DNA of 64,000 bases from Thiomicrorhabdus xiamenensis (GCF_013282625.1 NZ_CP054020.1:124001-188000), one strand, 5' to 3'. Counted from the stretch's first letter, positions 47,474 to 56,286 are shown. The notes: generated by a model from the sequence alone, not told the origin. Program-made: numbers and translations.

Positions 47474-47571
47474 GTGTACTTACCAACCCCTGCGCACCGC
47501 TTTCTTTTCTGGCTGCTCAAGCCGTTTTTTCTTATTTATTCAGCACAATCTCCGGTGATCTTTCCATCTAT

Positions 47572-47595
47572 CGCTATTTCTTTTGGGGAATAACG
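47572..47595. promoter_or_regulatory. ModE-like site 1 upstream of moaA
   Basis: CGCTAT (47572-47577) and ATAACG (47590-47595) are separated by 12 bases, the spacing of ModE operators, whose consensus ends read CGCTAT...ATAACG. The left side is preceded by AT, giving ATCGCTAT, a full match to that half-site. It lies about 70 bases upstream of the predicted -35 region, a position suited to activation or looping. Confidence 0.6.
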
Positions 47596-47665
47596 CTTTG
47601 AGAATAATTTATCACAATATAAGTTTTTTCTAATAAACTGCATTTTTCATAAAAAGAATTTGGTG

Positions 47666-47671
47666 TAGAAT
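47666..47671 (+). promoter_or_regulatory. Candidate moaA -10 element
   Basis: TAGAAT, preceded by TG one base upstream (extended -10, TGTAGAAT). The region 17 bases further upstream is T-rich and only weakly like TTGACA. The predicted start lies inside ModE-like site 2. Confidence 0.45.
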
Positions 47672-47672
47672 G

Positions 47673-47703
47673 CGTTATTCCCAGACAGCAATAACGTTGC
47701 TGT
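47673..47703. promoter_or_regulatory. ModE-like site 2 and overlapping hairpin in the moaA leader
   Basis: CGTTAT (47673-47678) and ATAACG (47691-47696) are again 12 bases apart, matching ModE spacing. The site begins just after the -10 hexamer, so binding would block transcription. A second inverted repeat, ACAGCAA (47685-47691) with TTGCTGT (47697-47703), overlaps it and would form a hairpin in the RNA that excludes the first pairing. Confidence 0.6.
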
Positions 47704-47740
47704 TTGTTTCAGCGGGTGAATAAGAGCTAATAATACTATT

Positions 47741-48742
47741 ATGGGTAAATCATTAATCGATCCATTTAACCGTACAATCGAGTATGTACGCGTCTCTGTG
47801 ACCGATCTGTGTAACTATCGCTGCGGCTACTGTATGCCGGAGCAGGGCGTGCACCCTGATGGGCATCATAAAGAGTATCTTTCATACGAAGAATTGGCTC
47901 GGATAATCAAAGCTTTTGTTAATTTGGGCGTCAGTAAAGTTCGTCTGACGGGCGGTGAGCCTTTGGTTCGAAAACGCCTGTATGAGCTGGTGGAGATGAT
48001 TCAGCCATACGACGGCCTGGAAGACATTGCGCTGTCGACAAATGCGCACCATCTGGGCCGTGAAGCCGAAGCACTGGTTAAAGCCGGGGTCAATCGCTGT
48101 AATATCTCGATCGACTCTCTGCGCCCGCAGCGGTTTAATAAAATTACCCGCGGCGGCGATCTGGAGAAAGTTCTTGCCGGAGTCGACAAGGCATTGGAAG
48201 TTGGCATGAAGCCGGTTAAATTCAATATGGTCGTTATGAAAGGAACCAATGACGACGAAATTGAAGCGATGGTCGATTACGGGATCGAAAAAGGGGTTGA
48301 AATCCGCTTTATCGAAACCATGCCGATCGGACCGGCCGGCGTCAGTATGATGGATCAGCACTATGCAGCCGAGAAAATTCTTAAACGTGTCAAAGCGCAT
48401 GTCGGTGCCGATCTGATTCCGTCAACCGATCGTTCCGATGCCGGCCCGGCCAGAAATTTCAAAATTGCCGGAACCAACGCACGAATCGGCGTGATCTCAG
48501 CGGTTTCGCAGCATTTCTGCGAGAGCTGCAACCGGGTTCGCTTGACGGCCCGCGGCGTGCTTGCTTTGTGTCTCGGTCAGGAAGATTCTGTTGACCTGCG
48601 TACTCCTTTGCGCGAAGGAATCAGTGACGCAGAGCTTGAGCAGCTAATTATTAAGGCGATTGCCAAAAAACCGGAACGTCATTTCTTCAATGAAAACGTT
48701 CACAACATTGAATTCAGACAAATGGTGCAATTGGGCGGTTAA
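47741..48742 (+). CDS. moaA: GTP 3',8-cyclase MoaA
   Basis: A 333-residue radical-SAM enzyme, the first step of molybdenum-cofactor synthesis. The N-terminal cluster motif is in TDLCNYRCGYCMPEQG. The C-terminal cluster motif is in CESCNRVRLTARGVLALCLG. The functionally important C-terminal Gly-Gly is present (QLGG). moaD and moaE follow closely. Regulation by molybdate through ModE is suggested by two upstream sites. Confidence 0.96.
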   Translation: MGKSLIDPFNRTIEYVRVSVTDLCNYRCGYCMPEQGVHPDGHHKEYLSYEELARIIKAFVNLGVSKVRLTGGEPLVRKRLYELVEMIQPYDGLEDIALSTNAHHLGREAEALVKAGVNRCNISIDSLRPQRFNKITRGGDLEKVLAGVDKALEVGMKPVKFNMVVMKGTNDDEIEAMVDYGIEKGVEIRFIETMPIGPAGVSMMDQHYAAEKILKRVKAHVGADLIPSTDRSDAGPARNFKIAGTNARIGVISAVSQHFCESCNRVRLTARGVLALCLGQEDSVDLRTPLREGISDAELEQLIIKAIAKKPERHFFNENVHNIEFRQMVQLGG

Positions 48743-48773
48743 GGCCCGATTTGATTGAGTAGAGGATCAAAGC

Positions 48774-49022
48774 ATGTTGAATGTTCTATATTTTGCCAGT
48801 TTCCGCGAAATTCTAGGTCAGGCTCAGGAACAGTTGCCTGCCGATTATCAGACGGTTGATTGCCTGTTAAAGGATCTGGCTGCGCGAGGTGAAACCTGGC
48901 AGCAGGCTTTATTGCATAATCAGAATTTGCAAATCGCCGTTAATCACGATGTTGCCAACCGTCAGACCGCAATCAAGGCGGGTGATGAAGTAGCTTTTTT
49001 CCCGCCGGTAACGGGAGGCTGA
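48774..49022 (+). CDS. moaD: Molybdopterin synthase sulfur carrier subunit MoaD
   Basis: An 82-residue ubiquitin-fold protein ending in the required PPVTGG; the terminal Gly is thiocarboxylated by MoeB. It starts MLNVLYFASFREILG, typical for MoaD. It lies between moaA and moaE, with 3 bases before moaE. moaB, moaC and moeB are not in this cluster. Confidence 0.95.
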   Translation: MLNVLYFASFREILGQAQEQLPADYQTVDCLLKDLAARGETWQQALLHNQNLQIAVNHDVANRQTAIKAGDEVAFFPPVTGG

Positions 49023-49025
49023 TCC

Positions 49026-49508
49026 GTGACGCACAACCCTGAACCGATGTTTCCGCATATCTGCATTCAGGAAGAGGATTTCGACCTGAGCACCGAAGCG
49101 GCGAAGCTGCGTGAAGGCCATAAGGATATTGGCGCGGTAGTGACTTTTGTCGGAACCGTTCGCGATATTAACGAAGGCGACGAAGTCTCGATTTTAGAGC
49201 TGGAACACTATCCGGGCATGACTGAAAAGGCTTTGGAGAAAATCCGTCTGGAAGCGCATGATCGATGGCATCTAGAAGCGAGTCATATTATCCACCGCAT
49301 TGGCAAGATGTACCCTTGCGACCAGATTGTTATGGTCGCCGTTGCCAGTCGTCACAGGGAAAACGCGTTTCACGCGGCGCATTTTATTATGGACTACCTG
49401 AAAACCAATGCGCCTTTCTGGAAAAAAGAAACGCTCCCGGACGGAGCCGAGCGCTGGGTCGATGCACGGGTTTCCGATAAAGAAGCGGAATCCCGTTGGG
49501 CTAAATAA
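49026..49508 (+). CDS. moaE: Molybdopterin synthase catalytic subunit MoaE
   Basis: A 160-residue enzyme that adds dithiolene sulfurs to precursor Z. Signature segments: GAVVTFVGTVRD, LELEHYPGMTEKAL, IIHRIGKMYPCDQIVMVAVASRHRENAFHAAHFIMDYLK and the catalytic-lysine region APFWKKETLPDGAERWV. GGAGG at the moaD end gives good spacing to the GTG start at 49026. An ATG at 49047 would cut family-like sequence little, so the start is not certain. Confidence 0.95.
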   Translation: MTHNPEPMFPHICIQEEDFDLSTEAAKLREGHKDIGAVVTFVGTVRDINEGDEVSILELEHYPGMTEKALEKIRLEAHDRWHLEASHIIHRIGKMYPCDQIVMVAVASRHRENAFHAAHFIMDYLKTNAPFWKKETLPDGAERWVDARVSDKEAESRWAK

Positions 49509-49775
49509 AAAGGCTGTGCACGCTACTGCGAAAACTTAACGCTTTGTTGCAAGCCTGCTTAAAGTGCTTATTTACTCTTTGTAGCGTGAGTACACCGACT
49601 TGTGTCTCGATTTAAGTCTTCTCATAACGCCCGCAAATTTTTTTGGCTTTATGTTGAATGAATGCTTGAATTGCTCGCCAGTCTTACGCCTCGACTGTAA
49701 ACCATCCCTCCACATTATTTGAAATGTATTTTTAATCACTTTTGATTTTGAACCGAATTGCTTTAAGAGAAAACC
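49509..49775. other. Intergenic region between moaE and moeA
   Basis: 267 bases without a gene. It contains one ModE-like half-site, ATAACG at 49624-49629; the sequence 12 bases upstream (49606-49611, CTCGAT) matches only four of six positions. I see no clear terminator or promoter. Confidence 0.4.
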
Positions 49776-50984
49776 ATGAAAACCTTTGATGAAGCCTTAT
49801 ATGCCCTGCTATCCGATGTGCAGGTGACCACTGAATCCGAAACTATTAATGTCGGCGAAGGTCTGCAGCGCATTCTTGCCGAAGATATTGTCTCCAGCGT
49901 TAATGTGCCGCCGCATGACAACAGTCAGATGGATGGTTATGCGCTTCACAGTTTTGATCTGGAGCATGGAAACCTTTTCCCTGTCAGTCAGCGCATTGCA
50001 GCCGGAGAGGTTGGCGCCGAGTTACAGCACGGAACCGTGGCACGAATCTTTACCGGTGCGCCGATTCCGTCAGGCGCCAATATGGTTGTGATGCAGGAAG
50101 ATACTGAAGAGGTTGACGGGCAGATTCAGATTAATATCAAGGCGCAGCCTGGCGCCAATGTACGCAAGAAAGGCGAAGACATTCAGCAAGGGCAGGTGAT
50201 TTTACAGGCGGGAACCCGTCTTCGACCACAGGAACTGGGATTGATCAGCTCGATCGGTATCGGCGAGATCAAGGTGTTTAAACCGCTTAAAGTTGCGACC
50301 TTTACCACCGGTGACGAACTGCTGGAACCGGGCAGTGAGCCGCAGGAAGGCAAAATTTACAATGCCAACCGCTATACCTTACAGGGGTTGATTCCACAGT
50401 TGGGCTTTGAACTGATTGATCTTGGGCATGTCGCGGATACGCTGGAAGGCACCATAGAGGCGATGAAGAAAGCGGCGGATATTGCAGATGTTGTGATGAC
50501 GACTGGCGGAGTATCGGTTGGTGAAGAAGATCACATCAAACCGGCACTCGAGAGCCTGGGTGAATTGAATATGTGGAAGGTGAAGATGAAGCCGGGTAAA
50601 CCGATCGCTTACGGTAAGATCGGTGTCGATAAAGGGCAAGTACCGTTTATCGGTTTGCCGGGGAATCCGGTTTCCGCCTTTGCAACTTTTAAGTTGTTTG
50701 CCCGTCCTTATCTGATGAAAATGCAGGGTGCAGAGCAGATCAAAACCAATCCGATCTGGTTGCAGGCCGATTTTGATTGGCCGAAAGCCAATTTCCGTCG
50801 AGATTTCTTACGTGCGCGAATGACCAATAAACGTCAGCAAACGGTCGCTGAAATCTACCCGCATCAAGGCTCCGGAGTTTTGATGTCCACTTCCTGGGCG
50901 GAAGGCTTTGTCGTTATTCCGGAAGACAGCACGATCAAGAAAGGCGACACGGTGGCCTTCTATCCGTTTAGCGCCTTTGTCTGA
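49776..50984 (+). CDS. moeA: Molybdopterin molybdenumtransferase MoeA
   Basis: A 402-residue enzyme that inserts molybdate into adenylylated molybdopterin. Typical segments: VPPHDNSQMDGYALHS, IFTGAPIPSGANMVVMQED, VATFTTGDELLEPG, MTTGGVSVGEEDHIKPAL and FIGLPGNPVSAFATFKLF. Length and domain order are normal. It is 267 bases after moaE and has its own terminator at 51035-51076. Confidence 0.96.
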   Translation: MKTFDEALYALLSDVQVTTESETINVGEGLQRILAEDIVSSVNVPPHDNSQMDGYALHSFDLEHGNLFPVSQRIAAGEVGAELQHGTVARIFTGAPIPSGANMVVMQEDTEEVDGQIQINIKAQPGANVRKKGEDIQQGQVILQAGTRLRPQELGLISSIGIGEIKVFKPLKVATFTTGDELLEPGSEPQEGKIYNANRYTLQGLIPQLGFELIDLGHVADTLEGTIEAMKKAADIADVVMTTGGVSVGEEDHIKPALESLGELNMWKVKMKPGKPIAYGKIGVDKGQVPFIGLPGNPVSAFATFKLFARPYLMKMQGAEQIKTNPIWLQADFDWPKANFRRDFLRARMTNKRQQTVAEIYPHQGSGVLMSTSWAEGFVVIPEDSTIKKGDTVAFYPFSAFV

Positions 50985-51034
50985 CGCTTCCCGAAAGCAG
51001 TAGATATCGTTGTTTACCGCTTGTCTTCAGGTAT

Positions 51035-51076
51035 AAAAAAAGCCGCAGTGATGGCGTCGTCACTGCGGCTTTTTTA
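51035..51076. terminator. Bidirectional terminator between moeA and the peroxiredoxin gene
   Basis: Arms AGCCGCAGTGA (51041-51051) and TCACTGCGGCT (51060-51070) with an A-run before and a T-run after. It can end both converging genes. Confidence 0.9.
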
Positions 51077-51122
51077 TCCAATCTGTTTAAATCAGGCTAA
51101 AAGGCCGATTTAAGTCATTAGA

Positions 51123-51767
51123 TTACAGAGATTTTTTACAGAAGTAGAAGTCTACACACTCGTACTCGCCAGATTCCATACGGGCTTTTGCTTCTTCAAC
51201 CGTCGCCGCTGGTGGAACGATTACTTTTTCGCCCTTGCGCCAGTTTTCCGGTGTTGCACAAGCGTTCGCGTCAGAAGTCTGCATTGCTTCAAGAAGACGA
51301 ACGAATTCGTCGATCTGACGGCCGTTGCTCATTGGATAGTAAACCATTGCGCGCAGAACCCCTTCAGGGTCGATAATGAAAGTAGCACGTACCGCTGAGG
51401 TATCCGCTGCACCTGGGTGAACCATTCCGTAAGCCTGAGCAACTTTCATGTCCAGATCGGCGATAATCGGGAACTGGATATCGATGCCGAATTTCTCTTT
51501 GATGTTCAGAACCCAAGCGTTATGCGAGTGATGCGAGTCGATTGAAAGGCCAAGAAGTTCACAGTTCAATGCATCAAACTGATCTTTACGTTCCTGGAAG
51601 GCCATGAATTCCGTCGTACAAACCGGAGTGAAATCCGCCGGATGCGAGAAAAGAACCAGCCATTTCCCTTTATAGTCTTCAAGCGTTTTGCGGCCGTGAG
51701 TCGTTACGGCATCAAATGCAGGTGCGGCTTCATTCAAACGTGGTAATCCAAAAGTTGTGTTTTCCAT
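51123..51767 (-). CDS. Peroxiredoxin (Prx6-like)
   Basis: A 214-residue thiol peroxidase. The peroxidatic Cys is in ADFTPVCTTEFMAFQ; the Prx6 group features LSIDSHHSHNAWV and VRATFIIDPEGVLRAM follow. Additional cysteines near the C-terminus (ECVDFYFCKKS) could resolve the sulfenic acid, as in archaeal Prx6-type enzymes. Upstream bases 51768-51894 are AT-rich and probably hold its promoter. Confidence 0.93.
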   Translation of the reverse strand: MENTTFGLPRLNEAAPAFDAVTTHGRKTLEDYKGKWLVLFSHPADFTPVCTTEFMAFQERKDQFDALNCELLGLSIDSHHSHNAWVLNIKEKFGIDIQFPIIADLDMKVAQAYGMVHPGAADTSAVRATFIIDPEGVLRAMVYYPMSNGRQIDEFVRLLEAMQTSDANACATPENWRKGEKVIVPPAATVEEAKARMESGEYECVDFYFCKKSL

Positions 51768-51894
51768 ATCAATGTCCTATATAAGTTTTATTTATCTATT
51801 TATCGAATCCGTGAATAAGTTTAGCGAAGTGATTTTAATAAATCTAATTTAATGTTTTTAATTTAACGATAGAAATAAACTAATGCCCTCCTGT

Positions 51895-52581
51895 TTATTG
51901 TGTCCAGTATCTGAGAAGGTTGTGATACAACTCGGTCAATTGCAGAACGTCATCGTGTTGCTGTGAATCGTTCAGCTGGCGGCGCAGACTTTGAATGCTC
52001 TGATCCAGTTGATAGAGCATGCTACGGGCTTTGCTGTCCTGAATCAGGCTCTGTATCCACATGAAACTGGCGATCCGCTGTCCCTCGGTGACCGGAAGTA
52101 CCTGATGCAGCGCCCCGGAGTCGTACAGCACCATGTCGCCGGCTTTGAGTTTGATTTCCTGCACACCCATACCGGTATCGATCTGCAGTTCGCCGCCCAC
52201 ATAACTGTCGGGATCGTTTAGAAACAGGGTGGCGGAAAGATCTGCACGTAACTTTTCTCCGCTGTATGGATGATTCAGAATGGCATTGTCGACATGAGCG
52301 CCGTAAAAACCGCCATTCTGATACAGGTTGAATTTCGGTGGGTAGAAGTAATTGGGCAGGGCGGCACTGACAAATGACTCGGTTTTCAGAAGACGTTTTT
52401 CTACCTGTCGACTCAGTGCTCGGGCTAGTTCTGAAGCATCGTCAAGTTGCAGATTCTGCTTAACCTGCCGTGCCAGAGAGCCGGCCGTCGCCGCTCCGTC
52501 AGTCCATTCGCCCTGTTCCAGCTGGCGGCGGATTTGCAGGCACTCTTGTTCGCTGAAAACGGAGTGAATAATTTTAAACAT
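51895..52581 (-). CDS. piuC: PKHD-type Fe(II)/2-oxoglutarate hydroxylase (PiuC/YbiX)
   Basis: A 228-residue double-stranded beta-helix dioxygenase. The iron ligands are visible: H-V-D in YGAHVDNAIL and the distal His in YDSGALHQVLPV, with Arg in EGQRIASFMW for 2-oxoglutarate. Homologues (E. coli YbiX, Pseudomonas PiuC) are encoded next to catechol siderophore receptors, as here. Its start overlaps the end of the FMN-enzyme gene by 8 bases, so it is the last gene of the iron-uptake operon. Confidence 0.93.
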   Translation of the reverse strand: MFKIIHSVFSEQECLQIRRQLEQGEWTDGAATAGSLARQVKQNLQLDDASELARALSRQVEKRLLKTESFVSAALPNYFYPPKFNLYQNGGFYGAHVDNAILNHPYSGEKLRADLSATLFLNDPDSYVGGELQIDTGMGVQEIKLKAGDMVLYDSGALHQVLPVTEGQRIASFMWIQSLIQDSKARSMLYQLDQSIQSLRRQLNDSQQHDDVLQLTELYHNLLRYWTQ

Positions 52582-53719
52582 CGTTGTTGTCTCCTAAATT
52601 AATCATTCGAATGTCCTGTAAATTGGAACAGCCGCACAGCGCCATGGTTAACTGTAATTCTTCGGTCAGAAGCTTAAGCAGATGCGCGACACCGAGCGCA
52701 CCGGCGACACCGAGTGCATAAGCCTGTAATCGCCCGACTAAAACGGCATCCGCACCTGAAGCTAAAGCTTTGAAGATATCCTGGCCGCTGCGAATTCCGC
52801 TGTCCAATAACAGTGTCATTTCAGGGCCGACCGATTGGCGTATCGTCGGTAAGGCTTCCAGGCTCGAGATGGCGCTATCCAAGGCGCGGCCGCCGTGATT
52901 GGAGACAATCAGAGCGTCAGCCCCCATTGTTTGCAGCTTTTGTGCCTGTTTCGGGTCTAATACCCCTTTAACCCATACTTTCAGGCCAAGTTGGCGGCTG
53001 TAATCCATCAGGTTTTGCAGTGTTTTCCAGTTAAGCGCCTGAGCCATAATGCCCTGAAAAATATAGCTTTCATCAGGTTTGATTTTCGGAGTAGGCAGAT
53101 CGTCGTACGGACGCAGATTGATCGGTTTTTCCGGTGGCAATTTGAATCCCAAATGGCGGGCTTGTAACGAAACTTGTTGCACCGGTGCATCGACGGTAAT
53201 CACAACGGCCTGATAACCGGCCTGATGCGCACGATGAATCAGGTCGAACGAGTCTTGCTGGCGTGGCTGAGCATAGAGTTGAAAGGCTTTCCAACCGTTC
53301 GCCGCATCGGCAACGTCTTCCAGCGAGTAGCCGGAAAGTGTGCTTAATACCATGCCTTGCTCAAGCGCTTCTGCGGCTTGGGCGCAGGCGCGTTCGCCAT
53401 CTGCATGCAGCAGCGTTTGATGGGCGACCGGCGCTAATATAATCGGAGCGGAAAAGCGTTGCTCCTGATAGTGCCAGTGACTGTTTCCGTCGGCAACATT
53501 TTCAAGGCTGTTGGGCGTTAAAGTCATTTCGTTAAAAGCGTCCAGGTTGCGTTTAAGACTGTGCTCCTGCCCGCTTCCGCCGCTGAGATAGGCGAAAAGC
53601 GCATCGTCAATTTTTGTCTGCGCAAGCACTTCAAAATCTTGCGCACACAGAACGTGACTTTGTAGTTGTGCATAATCTTCAAACAAGTTGGCCTCCAAAG
53701 TAGAAATCTCAGCAAACAT
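52574..53719 (-). CDS. FMN-dependent alpha-hydroxy-acid dehydrogenase/oxidase
   Basis: A 381-residue TIM-barrel flavoprotein of the lactate dehydrogenase/glycolate oxidase family. Motifs: FAYLSGGSGQEHSLKRN, APVAHQTLLHADGE, the catalytic loop VSNHGGRALDSAISSLEALP and LLDSGIRSGQDIFKALASGADAVLVGR. Substrate not predictable; lactate, glycolate or mandelate-like acids are typical of the family. It stands between a siderophore receptor and PiuC, which suggests a role in handling a hydroxy-acid ligand. Confidence 0.9.
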   Translation of the reverse strand: MFAEISTLEANLFEDYAQLQSHVLCAQDFEVLAQTKIDDALFAYLSGGSGQEHSLKRNLDAFNEMTLTPNSLENVADGNSHWHYQEQRFSAPIILAPVAHQTLLHADGERACAQAAEALEQGMVLSTLSGYSLEDVADAANGWKAFQLYAQPRQQDSFDLIHRAHQAGYQAVVITVDAPVQQVSLQARHLGFKLPPEKPINLRPYDDLPTPKIKPDESYIFQGIMAQALNWKTLQNLMDYSRQLGLKVWVKGVLDPKQAQKLQTMGADALIVSNHGGRALDSAISSLEALPTIRQSVGPEMTLLLDSGIRSGQDIFKALASGADAVLVGRLQAYALGVAGALGVAHLLKLLTEELQLTMALCGCSNLQDIRMINLGDNNDV

Positions 53720-53748
53720 CGTAGCGAATTTGCCGAGAGAGGGTTAAC

Positions 53749-53772
53749 ACAGGCTGAGCATTTTCAGCCTGT
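53749..53772 (-). terminator. Intergenic hairpin after the receptor gene
   Basis: A 9-bp perfect stem, ACAGGCTGA (53749-53757) and TCAGCCTGT (53764-53772), lies between the receptor stop codon and the next start. No T-run follows on the minus strand, so it probably stabilises the receptor mRNA or reduces downstream expression rather than ending transcription. Confidence 0.5.
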
Positions 53773-53795
53773 TTACCGATGGGTTTTAAAGGGGG

Positions 53796-56135
53796 TTAAA
53801 ACTCATAGTTAAGCGTCAATTGAATACTGCGTCCATCGCCTTTATAGGCAAAAGCACCGCTGCGGTAGGCCGCAAGATAGTAGTCTTCATCAAACAGGTT
53901 GTTGATATTTAACTGCATATCCAAATCTTTATTGACGCGATAGCTGGCAAAGGTGTCGAAAACCGTATAGCTTGGAATTTCGATGCTTTCCGAAGCGGCC
54001 GCATCCGGCTGGCCTGCATACATTTCGCTTGAGTAAGTCATCGAGCCACCCAGTGCTAATTTCGGCGTCAGCTGGTAGCGCAACAGAACATTTGCCTGGT
54101 TGTCTGCGAAGTTACTCAACGGCTTGCCGATATTATCCGCATACATGGATTCGGTGATTTCCGACTCCATCGAGGTTAGGGAGATCTGTCCGCTCAGTTT
54201 GTCGGTCAGGTTGCCTGACAGCCCCAGTTCGATTCCGCGGACCCGGTTCTCACCGGTATTCGGCGTACCGGCATTGCTGTAATCGGCTCCGCGTTCCGGT
54301 TCCATAACATTGCTTTTGGTAATCTGGAACAAGGCAGCGGTTGCCAGTAGTTTCTTGTTGTTAAGTTCCCATTTGGTTCCCAGTTCATAGCTTTTTACTG
54401 TCTCCGGTTCAATGCTGTCGGCATCGATAAAGCCGCCGTAGCCGCCATTGGTCGCCACATCCGACTCACCGCCGTTAACATTCGCCGCAGTACTGTATGA
54501 AGCATACACATTTCCGTTATCGGCGACTTTATAGACAAAGCCGACATGGCCGTTCCAGAGTCCGTCCGAATAGTCATAGTGTTCAGTCGTTGTGGTCAGA
54601 TCCAAGTCGAACTTGTCGTAGCGAAGTCCACCGTGCAATGCCAGTTTGTCCGTTACATCGACGGTGTCCATCAAGCCTACCGAGGTGGTTTTCATGCGCC
54701 ACAGCGAGTAGAAGCTTTCATCGCCGATCTGTTTCGCCAGCAGACTGTTGTAGTTGTCGACCATTTGCCCGTTTTCGTCCTTGAAGCAATAGCCGTCGGT
54801 AATGCCGCCGCGGCCATCAACACGACAGTTGGGCGATCCAGCGTTATTGACATTAATGTCATTGCGCTGAACTTCGTGATCCGAGTGTTCGAAGCTGACG
54901 ACAAATTGATGTTTCTTCCCGCCCAGCTCGGTGTCGATGTAAGTATTCAGTGTATTGGCGAAGTAATCGACATCCTGGCTGGCCGCTTTGGGCTTGGCGG
55001 TAGCGGTGTCGTAGGTGTATTCGTCCGCCTGACCTTCATTGGCGATGGCTGTACCGTATTGCGCACCGGTTACGACATAAGAATTCGTGGTTGTTCCGAT
55101 ACGGGTCGAGTTTTCGATACGAACGTTCTCTGTCGCCTGATAGCCCAATTTCAAGGTTGTAGTGTCGATGATCGATTCGAAGTAGTCGTTATCCTGCGTA
55201 ATAGCCGGAAATTCATCGTCGACTTTTCCGGTAGTGCGGTTGATATAGGAACCAAGATCCGGTTTGTCTTCGGCATTCAGGTGGTAATGGTCAAGGGTAA
55301 CGTCCAGCTTGTCGGTCGGTGCCCAGAAAATCGAACCGGCGATCCCTTTTCGGTCTCTGTCGGCAGGCGCGCGATCCGGTACTTCTTCGTAGGCATCAAG
55401 AATGTTTAGACGCAGTGCCATATCGTCGGTCAGTACGATATTGGAATCCAGCGTATAGCGGTGATATTCATCGCTACCGAAGCCTCCGGAGAGTTTGTTG
55501 AAGCTCCGGCCCAGATTGGCCTGCTTGGTGATTGAGTTGACTGCACCACCAGTCGATCCTCGACCGGCGAAAGTGGAGCTAGGACCCTTGGTAATCTCGA
55601 TCTGTTCAGTGGCAAAGCTTTCACGAGTGGTCATGCCCGGATCGCGCATACCGTCGACAAAGACATCTGAGCGCGCTTCGTGACCGCGAATAATGTAGCG
55701 GTCGCCGAACATGTTTCCGCCTTCACCGGTTCCGACAGTGATTCCAGGTTGGGTTTGCAGAATTTCTTTAAGGTCGGTTTTACCGGATTCTTTGAGTTGA
55801 GTCTGGGTAATAACCTGGATGGTTTGCGGTGTTTCCGCCAGTGGTTTGACGCGACGGCGGTCGCCGGATTCATTGACTTTGTAAGGGGCGCCTTTTTCGG
55901 CATAGGGGTTGTCGTCGACTTTTAGTCCTTCGACTTCGACAATCTCTAGGGTTGAGCCGCCTTCACCTTCTGCCCAGACTGGCGCAGCAGAAAGGCTGAC
56001 AGCCATTCCGAGGGTAATGGCTTGAGTGGTCGCGCGGCTTAAAGGTTTTTTTTGCAGTCGGTTTAAGCTCTGGTTCGCTTTTAGTTTTGTTCCGTCCTGA
56101 CAAGGGTTGAGACGGTTGGAAAGTTTTGTAGACAT
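53796..56135 (-). CDS. TonB-dependent siderophore receptor (Fiu/PiuA-like)
   Basis: A 779-residue outer-membrane receptor for ferric siderophores. A signal sequence (TTQAITLGMAVSLSAAPVWA) follows a basic N-terminus. The plug domain has KPLAETPQTIQVITQTQLKE and IIRGHEARSDVFVDGMRDPG, and the protein ends in a barrel with a C-terminal Phe (IQLTLNYEF). A strong GAGGAG precedes the ATG at 56135, and an upstream start at 56165 is unlikely. The neighbouring PiuC/YbiX homologue points to a catechol-type siderophore. Two Fur-like boxes lie upstream. Confidence 0.93.
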   Translation of the reverse strand: MSTKLSNRLNPCQDGTKLKANQSLNRLQKKPLSRATTQAITLGMAVSLSAAPVWAEGEGGSTLEIVEVEGLKVDDNPYAEKGAPYKVNESGDRRRVKPLAETPQTIQVITQTQLKESGKTDLKEILQTQPGITVGTGEGGNMFGDRYIIRGHEARSDVFVDGMRDPGMTTRESFATEQIEITKGPSSTFAGRGSTGGAVNSITKQANLGRSFNKLSGGFGSDEYHRYTLDSNIVLTDDMALRLNILDAYEEVPDRAPADRDRKGIAGSIFWAPTDKLDVTLDHYHLNAEDKPDLGSYINRTTGKVDDEFPAITQDNDYFESIIDTTTLKLGYQATENVRIENSTRIGTTTNSYVVTGAQYGTAIANEGQADEYTYDTATAKPKAASQDVDYFANTLNTYIDTELGGKKHQFVVSFEHSDHEVQRNDINVNNAGSPNCRVDGRGGITDGYCFKDENGQMVDNYNSLLAKQIGDESFYSLWRMKTTSVGLMDTVDVTDKLALHGGLRYDKFDLDLTTTTEHYDYSDGLWNGHVGFVYKVADNGNVYASYSTAANVNGGESDVATNGGYGGFIDADSIEPETVKSYELGTKWELNNKKLLATAALFQITKSNVMEPERGADYSNAGTPNTGENRVRGIELGLSGNLTDKLSGQISLTSMESEITESMYADNIGKPLSNFADNQANVLLRYQLTPKLALGGSMTYSSEMYAGQPDAAASESIEIPSYTVFDTFASYRVNKDLDMQLNINNLFDEDYYLAAYRSGAFAYKGDGRSIQLTLNYEF

Positions 56136-56267
56136 GTTTTTACTCCTCATTCTACCGTTGCGCACGAATCTGAAAGGCGTGCGCTTCCTTTTGCAAAACC
56201 CAATCGGTCCGAGAAATTCGGACGTTTAGCCGGCATTGATTGGGATATGTAAGCCCGTAAGTTAATT

Positions 56268-56286
56268 GATAATAATTCGCATTATA
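56268..56286. promoter_or_regulatory. Fur-like box 1 upstream of the siderophore receptor
   Basis: GATAATAATTCGCATTATA matches the 19-base Fur consensus at 14 positions by eye. It is 132-151 bases upstream of the receptor start. A 14-base core (AATAATTCGCATTA) recurs in box 2. Confidence 0.65.

Noticed and set aside
49606-49629. A third ModE site before moeA
   Set aside because: Only one half-site (ATAACG) is good. The other half matches four of six positions, too weak to claim.
54546-55409. A 287-codon rightward frame inside the siderophore receptor gene
   Set aside because: Antisense shadow of the receptor. The receptor motifs and codon use are on the minus strand.
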